Source of the DNA: Serinus canaria
Lineage: Eukaryota > Chordata > Aves > Passeriformes > Fringillidae
DNA length: 64,000 bases
Direction of reading: 5' to 3'
Assembly (NCBI RefSeq): GCF_022539315.1
Contig: NC_066323.1
Span: 17,907,719 to 17,971,718 of the forward strand
A program made the translations under genes and the position numbers. The notes below the pieces were generated by a model that saw only the letters and a list, made by a program, of their open reading frames with translations, was not told where the DNA came from and did not search any database. Shown piece after piece: positions 26,737 through 38,870 of the stretch; position 1 is the first letter of the stretch, and each line of letters begins with the position of its first letter.

Positions 26737-28551
26737 CTGTGATATGATGGAGAGAGACAAGAAAAAGGGCTCTGTACACAACCTCAAGAGTAGAACAGTC
26801 TCTCACTCCTTGAAACAGTGACTTGACAAATAATAAAAAAGCTACAAAGCTTAAAACCACCAGTGGAGGTCAGGGAACTTAGAAACCCAAAGCTTTCCTT
26901 ATTCTTCACTCCACATTCCCTTTAATGGACCCTCTCACCATTTCTCCCTGCTCCTGTCAGTAGCCAGTTTCTGTGTTCTGCAGGAACAAGAGCTCTGTTA
27001 ATTGTCCTCCAGTGCCTGCCTGTTCAGCACTGCTGCCCCTTGATTGGTGCCCCCCAGTGTTGTACCCTCGAAGCAATTAGCCAGTCTGCTAATTTCACTT
27101 TCCTCTGAGGAATGTGGTTTATGGAGGAGAATCACTGACTCCTACCACATCAGATGTGGCAGCTTTGCTACATCCCAAACCAGCATCACCACCTGCTCCA
27201 CCAGTGCTGTGCAGCTCAATGTGCAGAGATATTAAGAGCTGGTATAAAGTGCTGCCAAAGCAATTTGGACCAAGCCCAGTTTTCAGGCCTTAACGTTTCC
27301 TGCAAATATCTCCTCTTTCTGAAAATCTGAAAGTCCAGATTTTGGGCTGCTCTAACTTCTGCTTTGCTACAGAGAACTGCATGTGCTGCTTGGAAACTGG
27401 GGTGGTGAGACCCAAAAAGGCATGTGGATGACAGCACCAGATATGGTGAGAGAATTGACCAGGATACCACTTATCCCATGGACTCAAGTTCTGTACACCC
27501 TGAGCTGTAAACAGAAAAGAGAGATAAACTGCACCTTCCTAGTCTTTGGTCTATCACCACCCCATTCAGAACACATCTGAAAGATAATTTCTCCAAGAAG
27601 ACATCAAACACACAGCACACCAACACTGTGGAAGACCCCCCCTTTTCAGTCTGTTTGGCAGCTTTCAGGCCCAGGACATCAGACTTCTCACCCCAAGACT
27701 TCTTATGTTCAGGAGGAGTTTTTCCCTCTCATTCTTTAAACCACAAACCTCATAAGCACCCTACAATTTTCTGCAGCATCTGCAGCACTGTAATTGGAAA
27801 TTATACTTCAAGAAACAGTTCTGAGACTCTCAAGTGTCAAGTCTTGGTGTGGAAGCATTAGCTCTTAACCCACCACTGTACTGAACCACTACCACTGACT
27901 GGAGCAATAACCAGTTTCACTCCTTTCAGTCGCAACTCCAAACTGACTGGAATTGCTGCCTTTCCTTTAACCTGGTTATTTTGTTTAGCTGGAGGGACTT
28001 TTCCTTATGTTTCGTTTAAATTCTCTGAGCTAATACCAGTGTCATGGATAATCAAGCCTTTACCTGAGTCATATATTCCAGTTCACATTCTGAAAATAGC
28101 AATAGTGCATCAGGACAGCCATTAATGCTGCACAAATGGTAGATACCTACCCCCTCCCTCCTTTCTCTCCACCCACTGCATACAAACACACACACACCCC
28201 ATAAAAGCACCGATTTAGGGGAAAAAAAAAGTCTTTTACTGTTAATCAAACCAGTGAGACAACAAGTAACCAAAAGGGGAAAAAATTCCAAGAGACTAAA
28301 ATAATCAAGCAATGTACCTAATGAAAATAGAGAAACCATAAAGTTGCCACAGTGTGGCAGCTACAGGACAGCAACACACGGCACACATTCTCTTCCAATG
28401 AGCCAAGCTCAAACTGCTCTGAAAATGCACAGGGCACACAGTCAGGTATTGCAGCTCAGATAATAATCTTTAAAGACAAATTACACTCAAAACCAATACA
28501 TTTCAGATGTATTTTTGGATAATAAGTCTAATCAATGTTTTTCTTTTACAG

Positions 28552-28672
28552 GACAGCCCCATGAAGTTCGGGGTTATTTATTTTCTTCTTCTTATCATGA
28601 CTGCTTTGCCATGTAAATCCAGTTGGAAATTTTGCAATGAGATGCCTGCTCCTAACCTGGTGTTTCCCCTCA
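28552..28672 (+). CDS. candidate signal-peptide exon of an unidentified secreted protein
   Basis: The segment is bounded by a strong splice acceptor (T-rich tract then TTTTACAG, ending at 28551) and a strong donor (CA followed by GTAAGT at 28673). Nine bases in, an ATG at 28561 opens a frame whose product begins MKFGVIYFLLLIMTALPC. That is a basic residue, a hydrophobic core of about 14 residues, then a short polar stretch, which is classical signal-peptide architecture. After 37 codons and one base (phase 1) the donor is reached. The post-signal part holds a Trp, a second Cys and a PAPN motif. Phase-1 signal exons are common among secreted and cell-surface genes. I do not recognise the family. 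No upstream promoter or further exon is established, so it may be a chance combination of splice-like signals. Confidence 0.22.
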
Positions 28673-31600
28673 GTAAGTGCCAATTCATCAAAAAAGAAGC
28701 AAGCAGAAATGTACCAATGGAAAATATGTAACACACACCTTCCATTGATACTGGAATCACTAAAGACACTAGACCAGCCAAATTACATGCATGTGAGAAA
28801 GACATTTAAATTCAATTTTTCTTACTTAAAATGTGTTTAAAAAATTAATGACTCCTTGATTAACAGGCTTCTTAAATATGCTAATGAGCATAACTACATG
28901 AAAAATTTAAGTAAATGTTAAAAATGAGCCATGTATTTTAATGCACTGAATCCTGGATTTCAGTGTGAATCAAATACTCCCATGAGACAGCAAAGGGACA
29001 CATTTCTTGTTTTACTACACTCCTTGTTAACAATTTAATATACTGTGTATAACATAACACTTAGCTCTAGAGCTTTCAGACAGTATTAACACACTTTTCC
29101 AGAACATAAAAAAATATTGTCAGCAACAAGCCAGGAAATCGAGTCCTTTGTCAGTAATGTCTCTACATAGAAAAAAAAAATCCCAGTCTTTTAACTGAAA
29201 TATTTTATGACTTCTGTTGGTACAGATCCATTTCAAATACCAAAAGTACAAGGGAGGGTTTAAATGAGCATCTTTAGAAAGATAAGTCTCTGCAATGAAT
29301 AAGGCCACATCTAGATCCCAATGAAAAATAAACTGCTGTAACTGTCAAGCATGATAAATGAAGTGATTTGTCTCATTAACTGCTCTGCACCACTCCAAGA
29401 GAGACCAACAACACAACTGCTGAAACCATACTCCACTACAAGCTTAGGAGATCTCCAGACATAAGGAATAACTCAAAAAAGAAGCAGAAACACACAAAGA
29501 GAAAGAAAAACAAATTTCTGAGCATATGATCTTATCCAGCCCTGCAAGAGAACCCAAAAAATACCAACAGCTTAAATTCAAATTCCAATGGAGTCAATGG
29601 AGAAGCTCCCTTTGTCTTCAACAGTCTCTAATTTAGGCTTGTACTGATTTTTCTGCTTCCCAAGGTTTGTGTCATTCCTAAGCACTAATTTTGAGAACAC
29701 TTGTCCAAGACCCACAAACTACACAAGTTAAATAAAAAGTGCAATTCTAAGACAGTAGGAATTCATGCTCTGGGCTTCACAAGTCATCTCCTTGTGTGAC
29801 TTCTCACATAAGGCACATCTAGAAAAGTCTGAAAAGGCCCTCACAGAATTTCCAACTCCTTCCATCCATGTTTTTCAGCTGATGCCACTATATTTTGCAA
29901 AAAGTGATTCAAAGTGCCCAGGCACAGACATTTGCATACACCACCTCGGGCAACAGCAGCTGCTGAGCATTTCAGTCACACTGCTGATTTCTATTTTAAA
30001 AAATCTGACAGCAAAGGGGTTTGTTATACATTTATTTAATCAATCAATAGTGGGCATTCAGATACTGAAGCTGTCAAACCAAAGACGTAAATAGAAGTGT
30101 AACTGCACTTCATTATAAGGTCTCATCAGACTTATTGATGCTATTTGAATGAGTGAATGCACTTCCCTCAGTATCCTGGTAACAGCAGCTCAAAAACATA
30201 TCCTTTAATTTGAGATAACCTTTTCCCACACAGAAAAGATTTCACCTTGGAAGAAGGTAATGAATTTAAAAATAGATTCTGCCATACTGTTTAAGAAAGG
30301 TATAGTAAGCTCTTAGGTGTTTACAGCGTTTTAAAGTCTGGATGCTTTCCCTGTTACAGCATCTCCATCACAATGGGAGACTCATCCTCACCCTGAAAAC
30401 TTTGTCTGGGATTGTACAATGTGTTCACTAGATCCAATACAACAGTGATACATTTTGAGGATTTAGCAACAACTCTGGAAAAAATAGTTGATGAGGTCTG
30501 GAACATTCCACACATAATTAAATTCTCTGCCAATGAATTAAACTGAAACAAATGAAAATGCTTTGATGAAGAAAAGTTGGGTAAGTCATGCAAGGCAAAC
30601 ATTTAGACTGAAAAATTAAAAGCAAGCAATAGATTTTGGTGGGCTATTAAAGGTTTAATTAATTATCTAGTCAAAAGTATAGAATACTAAAACCATATGT
30701 AATTCTGAAAAAAATTAAGGAAAAGTAAAATGTAAAAGTCAGTAGCATTTTCATTAAAAACAAATCCTTCCCATATAAACAGAATTAAATATTTATAACT
30801 AAACCACACAACACAGTATTTCCATCTGCCCCAGTGGTCCTGATACAAGTGTTGAGAAGTGTTGTCTCAGTCTGTATATATGAAAAAATAAAAATTAAAA
30901 GAAACTAATGTAAACCTTGAGTGCTGAGCATCTAATTCAGATAAGAATTGGACTTTAAATGCCTAAGAAAAGGTCTCATTTTGGAGACTGTTGTTTTCAA
31001 CTGGAACTGCTTGGCCTTGAGGAGCTGGCACAAGTTGAGCTTGTCAAATGCTCCCATTCAGTGCCTCTTATTTCTTCAAGAAAGAGAATTCTAGAGTTAA
31101 AATATGTCCCAACCATTGTCCCTCCACATCAGCTGGCAGAGATGAAGCAGTCTCCTAGATCACACAGACAAGGAAGGGCCTTCAAAATACCAGGGCTTTA
31201 GGTGCTTAACAAACACTGTTCCTTAATACCCACCAGTCTATTGGCTCTGATCAAAAACTTGATTAGACACAAATGCTGTTACCATAAGGCTAAGGGTGAT
31301 GCAAGACAAAGTAAGAAGTCCTTCAAATTATTTCTATTTTTACTTCTGAATTTTTTCTTGCTGGGCTTCTCCATCGGTGGTTTACAATCTCCCTATGTTA
31401 ACATTCTTGAGGAGGTAGGACATGTACTAAGAAAACTGCATTTACCAAACTAATGGCAGACCATTTTCAAGGATAATGCCTATCTGGCTATGCTTGTTAA
31501 AATAATTACCTGGTCTTCTTATCACTTAATTGATCATTTACTCCTCAATAGAAATATAAAGAGTTATGACAGCCAACACTAAGAAAAAGTTTCAGAAGAT

Positions 31601-32320
31601 AACCCATCTTAGTTTTATGCCTTAAACTGCTCTTTGAGCAAAATAGATCAAAACACTACCATTAAGGGAACAAATTTTGCCACCTCCATCCTATTGAGAG
31701 ATTTCTTGTATGTTGCTCTTTAGCAGAAACTACCCAGATCATAGAGTGATTCAGTAGACAACTTCTAGTGGTATTTGTACTAAAGACCTTTTGTTTAGCA
31801 CAAATACTCTTCTGTATTTGTCACAAGCAAAGCACTAGACTTAATCCAAAGTGATACACAAAAACAATGAAGTAATTGAACTATAAGCTTTGCTTTTTCA
31901 TTCTTTGTAGCTTCATTCCTGACTGTTCACCAGAGAGAAAATCCACATTAGAAGGAAGTGAATGAAAGGATGAACTGCCAAAACACAACAGAACCCAAAG
32001 ACAACAGCCCCTTGCTCCCCCCTCAGGAAGAGCAGAGGGCACAGACAGAAGGAGAGATGTGCTGCTGAGCTTTGTGTGGCTCTTCAGATCACCTGTCAGC
32101 TGGGGCATGCTGCCAGGAGCTCCATCTCAACACTTGAGACGTATGACAGAAAAACAATAGCAACCAGATAGGGCTAAGCCAAGCCAGGCTCCCAAGCTGT
32201 ATGGGCACACCTGAGATGCTCACCAGGTTGGTCTCTCACTCCTCTGCCCAAATATCCACACAGGGGAGGAAGAAGCCATCATTTAACTTGTGCTAATTAT
32301 TTCTGAATTCTCTGTCTCTT
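28673..32320. other. non-coding sequence; possible continuation exon at 30360
   Basis: No certain feature. An acceptor-like TTTCCCTGTTACAG ends at 30359. If spliced to the 28672 donor it continues that frame in phase for 28 further codons with two Cys before a stop at 30446-30448. This is compatible with chance. The frames at 29765-30094 and 30959-31453 have no recognisable product. Confidence 0.4.
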
Positions 32321-32333
32321 AAATCCATCTTCT

Positions 32334-32381
32334 AAGATGGATGAAGATATATGGAAGATGAGGATATAGAGAATATATGGA
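32334..32381 (+). repeat. left arm of a 48-bp perfect inverted repeat
   Basis: These 48 bases are the exact reverse complement of 32738-32785. The arm starts AAGATGGATGAAGATATATG and ends GAGAATATATGGA. Just before it, 32323-32331 is the reverse complement of 32334-32342, with two bases between, so the left arm also begins inside its own 9-bp hairpin. The arm is AT-rich but not a simple repeat, and a 48-base perfect match cannot be chance. Confidence 0.95.
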
Positions 32382-32737
32382 GCCACCCTCTGTTTCAGAG
32401 GAAAGTAGTCATAAAACAAGCAAAATTTAAAACAAATATGTGTGAGTGTATGTATGTATGTTGCTCTTTGAGTTTGTTTTGTTGGGGTTTTCTTGTTCTT
32501 TCCAATGTCTTCCAAAAAGAATGGGAAACATTAGTCCCTTCAAGTAGTTATTGGAAATGATCCATAACAGCCAGGAACTGCTAAAAAGGTTATTGCCTCA
32601 AAAAACTACCAGATTTAGCAAGACCTGATTTTGGGCAGTTGGCCTTGGCTGTCCACAGTTCACAGATAATTCTTTCTGTGCTCACAGGCTTTGTAACACA
32701 AAACTACACAGCTGATCTATAATCCTCATTTCTGCCT

Positions 32738-32785
32738 TCCATATATTCTCTATATCCTCATCTTCCATATATCTTCATCCATCTT
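32738..32785 (-). repeat. right arm of a 48-bp perfect inverted repeat
   Basis: This is the exact reverse complement of 32334-32381, 356 bases downstream. In addition, the 12 bases at 32777-32788 (ATCCATCTTCTA) also occur in direct orientation at 32323-32334, bordering the left arm. That combination of inverted plus direct matching at the junction fits a template-switch or snap-back origin. I see no transposon ends or target-site duplication around the pair. Confidence 0.95.
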
Positions 32786-34540
32786 CTACCAGCAAAATAA
32801 CTGTCTGTAAAAGATCTGCCTCCTTTTGCAGATGAAAAACAGCCTAAATCACACTCTTGTTCTCAGCATTTTACTTCAAGATATAAAACTTGAAAAAAAA
32901 ATGCTTTTATGACTACCGTATCTAGAGCATGGGCAGGGGAGGAAACCAATGGTAATACTGGGAAATTCCCTTCCCAGATTCTCTTGGAATAAAACTCCCA
33001 TGTCCTCACTGAATCAGCTACTGTAAATGAGCCATCCCTTCACTCTAGACTGTAATTCTCTGGCACGTTCCTGTACCCATTGAAAAATATGCAGATGATT
33101 ACCTTTTCTTTTAACAAAATGTCCTGGAATTGAAATTCATCTCCTCACTTCTGTACAATAGAAACATGTTCAAAGGGAAACACCACCTGTTCCTAGCAGA
33201 TGGTAAATTAGCATTGAAAAGGATCACCTGTACTGGAAAGCCCATTCTCTAATTCTACCACCAAGAGGTAAATCAGCAATGTATGTCACAACAAAGCCTG
33301 TCTGATTTAGCACTTTTGCTCCAGGAGCACACCTGTAGTGCACACCACTACTTCTCCATTCTCTTACACTGATGCCCATTCATCCAATTTCCAAGAAGAG
33401 TGCCAAGCCTGCAGCATGGCAAAACAAGCTTGGCTGTAAGCCACTGCACTTACACATATTAATGATCCTTGCTGAGGAACTTCAGTAGCCAATACACTAA
33501 CCCACTTCAGGATTTCCTTAGCAATATCTGTAGTTATTTTTCTTGCCACCTTTTTTTCCTTTATTCTTTCAAGTAAAATTCCAGAATCAAAATTGAGATT
33601 GATGCAATTGCTGCTCTCATGCTTGATTTTCATCTGTAATGCCATCTGACAGTCATGTGTGCAACAAAAATTGAAAGTAACCATGAACAAGGTAAACATC
33701 ATCAATCTTTAATGAGGGTTTAATATGTGAAGCTCATACTTGTCTGTGACTCAGATACCATAGCCCTTTTCCACCAGCCCACAGTGAGTTAAAATACTCC
33801 AAATTTTTTTCATTGCTATCAAAGCTGCAAGAAAGGAGGAAAGATTCTTCTGTGCTTAAGGCACTTTTACTTTATTAAAAGGCTTTCTAATGTAAAAAAT
33901 GCTCACACAGTCACTCTTGCAGCAGCTGCATTACCATTATTCTCACCACTCCAAGCACAAAATGAGATTATGAAGGGGGTTCAAGAGCTGGATTTAAATC
34001 CAATTCTGCAGCTTCTGAACGTGTGTTAATGTAATATTGTGGGATTTGGAGGTACGGACCTCAATAGCTTAATCTACAGCTTTCTCAAACATCTGGGTCA
34101 TTGGCAATGTCACTGATGCTTTTATTCTAACTAAATCAAAGGGATAATCAGAAATATAATCCCTGACCAGTCAGTTGCCTGCAAGTCACCCAAAATACAC
34201 TTACAGCAATGAATCTGTCTTACTATGGAAGGCCTTGGTAGAGCAGCTTGTATTAACCCTTACAAAATAAGGAATACATTGCTAAGAGTAGAAGCTGATA
34301 TTTTCATGAATGACTGAATGACTTTTTAAGAACAAGGACTAGAGATCAAACACCAGAAGCCAGCCTCAAACTACCACAAAAAACACCTGCTAAGACTGCA
34401 TTCTGTAAAGGCAGCAAATTCTTTAAAAATCAAATATGATTGCATTGTTCAAAAGAATTCATCTGATTCCAGTACTGATATAAAGGGCTGAGCCTGGCCT
34501 TGCCAAGATGTAGCAGCCAGGGCTGAAATGCCAGCTGTGG

Positions 34541-34599
34541 CTATAAAACAGCCTTGTGCTGGCCATCTGCAGGCTCCCTGCCATCTGAACATGTCCCAG
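34541..34599 (+). promoter_or_regulatory. possible TATA-type core promoter (weak)
   Basis: GGCTATAAAACAGCC near 34539-34553 is a good TATA-box match in a locally GC-richer context, with a CAGCTG E-box just upstream. About 50 bases on, an ATG at 34591 is followed after three codons by a donor-like CAG-GTACAA. No downstream exon was identified, so this may be coincidence. Confidence 0.12.
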
Positions 34600-36929
34600 G
34601 TACAAACCCTGCACATGGATTCACTCTGCAGAGCATCCTAAGAGTGAGCAAGCAGCAGGAACAGAGCTCTCTGCTTAGAGGAGTTCTTCCTGCCTTGCTT
34701 CCATAATATCCTTAAGCAAAGAACACTTCTGCATTATTTTGGGGGGAAGGGGGCTTTGCTACCTGATTAGGAAGATTATCAGCAGTATCACTGAGCTCTA
34801 CATTCAGAGACAGGCACAGAGTGGGAGGAACACTTTAGTTCAATTAGAATTGAGTTGTGGGACCGACCATAGGATGAATCACTCAGCCACTGCAGACCTG
34901 GGGTTTTGTGCAAACACTTCCAAAAGAAGCAGGCACACCATACCAATGCAAGAACAGCTGAACTTCCTAATGTCAGCTAAACCACAAAACCCTGATAATT
35001 TCTATGAGCACACAAAAATCCCTCCCATCTCAAAAGCACACCAAGTGTGTTCCAAAGAGTAAGAAAGTACTTCTGGTTCCTTCCTCCCTTTTACTGCACC
35101 TGGTTTTCATCCACTGCTCTGCTCCACAGCCTGGTAACATCTTCCACTTCAGGGTCCTGGCAAAGCCTGCCTCACTGAACATATTATTCAAAGAAAGTTT
35201 GAGTACACTGCCATATAAATAGTGCTATCATGTTTTATGGTCTTATCTCAATTTTATGATTTTGTATCAGCCTAGACTTTGTTTTTATGGTTCCTATGGT
35301 ACAATGAAGTGCCTATAGAAACTGTTCATGTCTTTCCCACATGAAGTTAAAATTCACTCAATATTGTATTTGCACAAATGGAACTTTCTGGTATGCATTC
35401 TTTTGCATTAGTCCACAATATATCCCGCCACTAAGATTCCAATGTGGTTTATTTTTAACATTCCCAGTGAAAGTGAGGTAGAGGTAACACTTTAGACTTC
35501 ATATTGTATAAGGGACTCACACTAATATGCTTTTTAAGGCCTCACATCTCCATGTGAGCACTCTCTTCAGACTGAAGTGATATTAGCAATTAGACTTGAC
35601 ATAGCTGACCATGCTAATATTCTTTTATTATCAAAATGGCATTAATCTAAAATCTGAAGCATTCCAACCCACAGAATTTTATACAAATCTCTGCATTGCC
35701 ATGCTCTCTCCCAAAAACCAGGTGAGATAAGGATAGAACTGCCAAAATGCTCAGAGTGCCCAAAATAATAGAACTCAAATTACAAAAGTATCACTAGAAA
35801 GAGGGAAACAAATAAGGCACCCCTCTTTCAGTTTGGTCTAATAAGAAACATGAAAATTAACTATAACAGAGGGATATACAAAAAAGCTATAAAATTATGC
35901 AAGGGGTCCTATAGCAACACCATGCATCATTAGAACAGACCCAATACAGCAGGTTGTTAATTGTTGCTCCCATCATTGACCACCTTTTAACACTGCAGGT
36001 ACCAATGAACTGCTTGGATTGGAGAATGTGATTCCATTCCTACAAAATTAAAGTGGTCTGGCAAAAACTTCCTGCATGTTTTTTGTCTTATTTTCCTTGT
36101 GTTTATGGCAAAGGTCATCAAACCCTTGATGCTAGAATTTCTGCACAGATCACTGTTCTTCCCATTAAAAATTTCAAATTTAAGCCACATGCACACTTTT
36201 CTTTCATGAAGCAGGAATGAAATGGCTGGAAATTAAAATCTCAATATTCCACTTATCTCATTTTAACCTTAATAACAAGGCTTAGGCATAATATAATCTC
36301 TCCTTTCTACCTTTGATTGGCTTCATGTGATACAAATCAAACAGAACTCACTAAAAAATCTCTGGACAATTCAATAGGCCCCTTGTTACCTACTAACTGA
36401 GCACATTGTTGCAGCTAAATGTTTAAATAAGAAATTGTTCAATATTTGAACAATCTGAAGATACCAATCCAGAAAGAAATCCTGTAATGACAAGCAATAT
36501 TTTTTTTGAGAGGGAGATTGATTGCCCTTCTGTTCAAATTGATAACATTTTCTCAAGAACTGTTTTAACAATGTTCTTACAAAGCCTGGACCACAACTTG
36601 AAATGCATTTCATCCTTTACTTTAAGGGAAAATCCTTGAAGTTTTGCCTTTTGCAAAGTTGGTCCAGAGAAACTTTTCAGTGTGTGTGCTTCACTGTCTC
36701 ACAGTCATTGCTAATGAGCCATTTCTTCCAGTTCAATTCCTACAAAAGATCTATTCAGGTGACACAGAAGAGCACTGTTCCTTCCACTGGCATACCTTGA
36801 AAGTTTGGGCTTTTTTTATTTTCAGAGAAAAATGAAGTTATTTAATCACTGTATGTTATCAGAGACTACTTATGGATATTAGCTGTCCCTTCCTCTTCTG
36901 AAGGGCATTAAGGGAAATACACTTCCCCA

Positions 36930-36948
36930 GCTGACCACTGTGGTCAGC
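36930..36948. repeat. 8-bp perfect inverted repeat
   Basis: GCTGACCACTGTGGTCAGC has 8-base arms around a 3-base centre. TGTGGT/ACCACA inside it resembles a RUNX core, but nothing else supports regulation. Confidence 0.6.
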
Positions 36949-37073
36949 AAGACACTAAGTGAAAGTAGAAACTCAGCTTCCTAAAGGCAATAAAGTAAAT
37001 GGAAAATTAAAGTCAACATTAAATGCATGGCATGTTAGGGAAAATGAAAAGCCTTCCTGATTTCTCCTTTTCA

Positions 37074-37350
37074 AAGAATCACAGAAGTTGAAAGGACTCC
37101 TGGAGAACATTCTTTTTAACCAACATCTGTGCCCTGATCATGGACCCTTAAGGGCTTGATACTGGCCCTGAAGTTCATCCAGTGCCAACCCCCTGGCATG
37201 AGAAGGGACAGCTCCCACTGTCCCAGGTTGCTCAAGGCCTTCTCCAACCCAGCCTTGGACACTTTCAGTGTTGGGGCATCCACAATTTCCCTGGGTAACC
37301 TGTTCCAGCATCTCACCACCCTCACAGTAAAGAACTTCTTCCTGCAACTT
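37074..37350 (-). mobile_element. CR1-type LINE fragment, minus strand
   Basis: The plus strand is the antisense of a CR1 3' end. It opens AGAATCACAGAAGTTGAAAGG, continues through CCAACCCCCTGGCATGAGAA, GTTGCTCAAGGCCTTCTCCA, ACCTGTTCCAGCATCTCACC and CTCACAGTAAAGAACTTCTT, all in canonical CR1 order. On the minus strand a relic of the ORF2 C-terminus reads VVRCWNRLPREIVDAP and on (in the 37116-37325 frame). Homology fades near 37350, which I take as the truncation point. The frames here are retrotransposon relics, not host genes. Confidence 0.93.
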
Positions 37351-38381
37351 ATTTCCCCTTTGCCCAGCAGCCTGGTGCTGACTGCTGAACTCTGACCCTT
37401 TGTTCAGCTCTACATCTGCCAACCTCTGAACTGTATTATTCTCTAATAGTCTGAAAACAGAAGATTACAAACCTGTATTCATTTTCTTTCAATGTGAACA
37501 AATTTAATTTCCTTCATGCATAACGCAGCACTCACATATGAATGAAATATCTCTATAAAGAACCAGAGATTTCAGTTTATGTCCACCCACCACCAGAAGT
37601 GATGAGAAGAACAACCTGTACATCTATACTCTGTCACACAGATAATTTCATCTCTAGACATTTCTGTATTGTAATTTTCATCTCCAAAATCCTGCTTATC
37701 AGCCTGCCCAATATTTCAAATAAAAGATTTCTTGTACTAAAGTCATGCAAAGTTTAAAAAAAAAGAAAAGAAAAATGAGGGGGGAGTTACCTCAACAGGT
37801 CCCTTTTGTGTAGCACAATGCAAGCGTAACTCTGCAATGCCTTCCACCTACTCCATCACAGGTTTGAGTGGCAGCTGCTGCAGTAAAACAATAGCAGCTA
37901 TGCAGATGCTGATGGCAGACAATGGCTTGACACCAATGAACCACAGTTCAGCACAATTCCATTGTGCTCAAAATCTGACTGAAATGGGAATTTTGGAATG
38001 ACAGTTGAAATGCTTTTATCTCCTTTTGTTACTGTGTTTCTACATAACTTTACTACATCACCTAAGTTGAAACTGACTGACCATCCTACAGTGTTGGAAT
38101 AAAAAAGGGGGGTTTGCCAATGGCTTTCCTTGCATTGTAAATCTCTTCAGTGCAGATTTTCAAACACACACACAGCCCCCCAAGTGGACCTCTTTATTCC
38201 AGCTGGTGTTTAAATGCCTCTTATTACTTAGCTTTCTGAGACCCCAGAAAGCAGCAGTGCTTTCACATCATGGACTTGACTGGGCAGAAACCACGTGCAT
38301 TTAGAGAAAAGAAAACCTAGCAAGACTCCTTACACCTCTAGGTGATGTCCCCTCTAAATCTCTCTAACATCATTAATTGAT

Positions 38382-38406
38382 TCTTTAAAGTTAAGAACTT
38401 TAAAGA
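38382..38406. repeat. 11-bp perfect inverted repeat
   Basis: TCTTTAAAGTT at 38382-38392 is the reverse complement of 38396-38406, with a 3-base loop. It is AT-rich and of no evident function. Confidence 0.8.
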
Positions 38407-38754
38407 CATCTGTCTGTACGTGTACATATATCTATTGTCCCAAGTAGCAAAGAAATTTTGCATCTGCTATATAAATAGTCAGCATTCAATAGCAAGAGAG
38501 CACTAAATACAAAAAAAACTTTTACATATGTAGGTTTATCTACAATGCTCCTGTTGAATTTAGATCTGATTAGAGTTATCTGTTTATGTTTTCATAGAAA
38601 AGCTAATCTGGAAACTTGAGTTGCACAAGTCTCAAATGCTACTTACTAATTCTAATTACAATGAAAGATCAACCAAAGATACAGAGGTTTGACTTTCCTG
38701 AAGAACCCTGTATTTTGGTGGAAAAATTCTTTTTCTTCTAATTCCTCAAATTCA

Positions 38755-38870
38755 AGAATTTTTTTTCTTTTTTATTTTTAGTTTTTCCATGTCTTGTTTT
38801 TTCCCTCATTTTGCTTTTTTAAGGTCAAATTATAAGCTTTTTCTTGAGAGTTGATTTATTTTTTTTTAAA
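38755..38870. repeat. T-rich low-complexity block
   Basis: Successive T runs of 5-9 bases are interrupted by C, G and A. No retroposon body is attached that I can recognise. Confidence 0.65.

Larger units (their letters stand above)
19150..28545. other. non-coding AT-rich sequence, no gene recognised
   Basis: Nothing beyond the simple repeats and small palindromes listed separately. TATAAATAG near 23393 looks like a TATA box in isolation, but nothing gene-like follows it. The frames at 24.0-25.0 kb overlap each other on both strands and have no recognisable product. Confidence 0.55.
32790..37070. other. non-coding AT-rich sequence, no gene recognised
   Basis: Apart from a TATA-like site near 34541 and a small palindrome at 36930-36948, nothing is recognisable. 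The minus-strand frame 33364-33705 (113 codons) is among the longer ones but has no known motif. Confidence 0.55.

Noticed and set aside
28189..28200. (CA)n microsatellite
   Set aside because: Only about six units; too short to be of note.
33364..33705. 113-codon minus-strand frame with hydrophobic N-terminus and Lys-rich middle
   Set aside because: Looked slightly coding-like, but no family match and no clear promoter or splice sites.
37138..37422. 94-codon minus-strand frame at 37.1-37.4 kb as a possible gene
   Set aside because: It lies inside the CR1 fragment in a shifted frame relative to the ORF2 relic.
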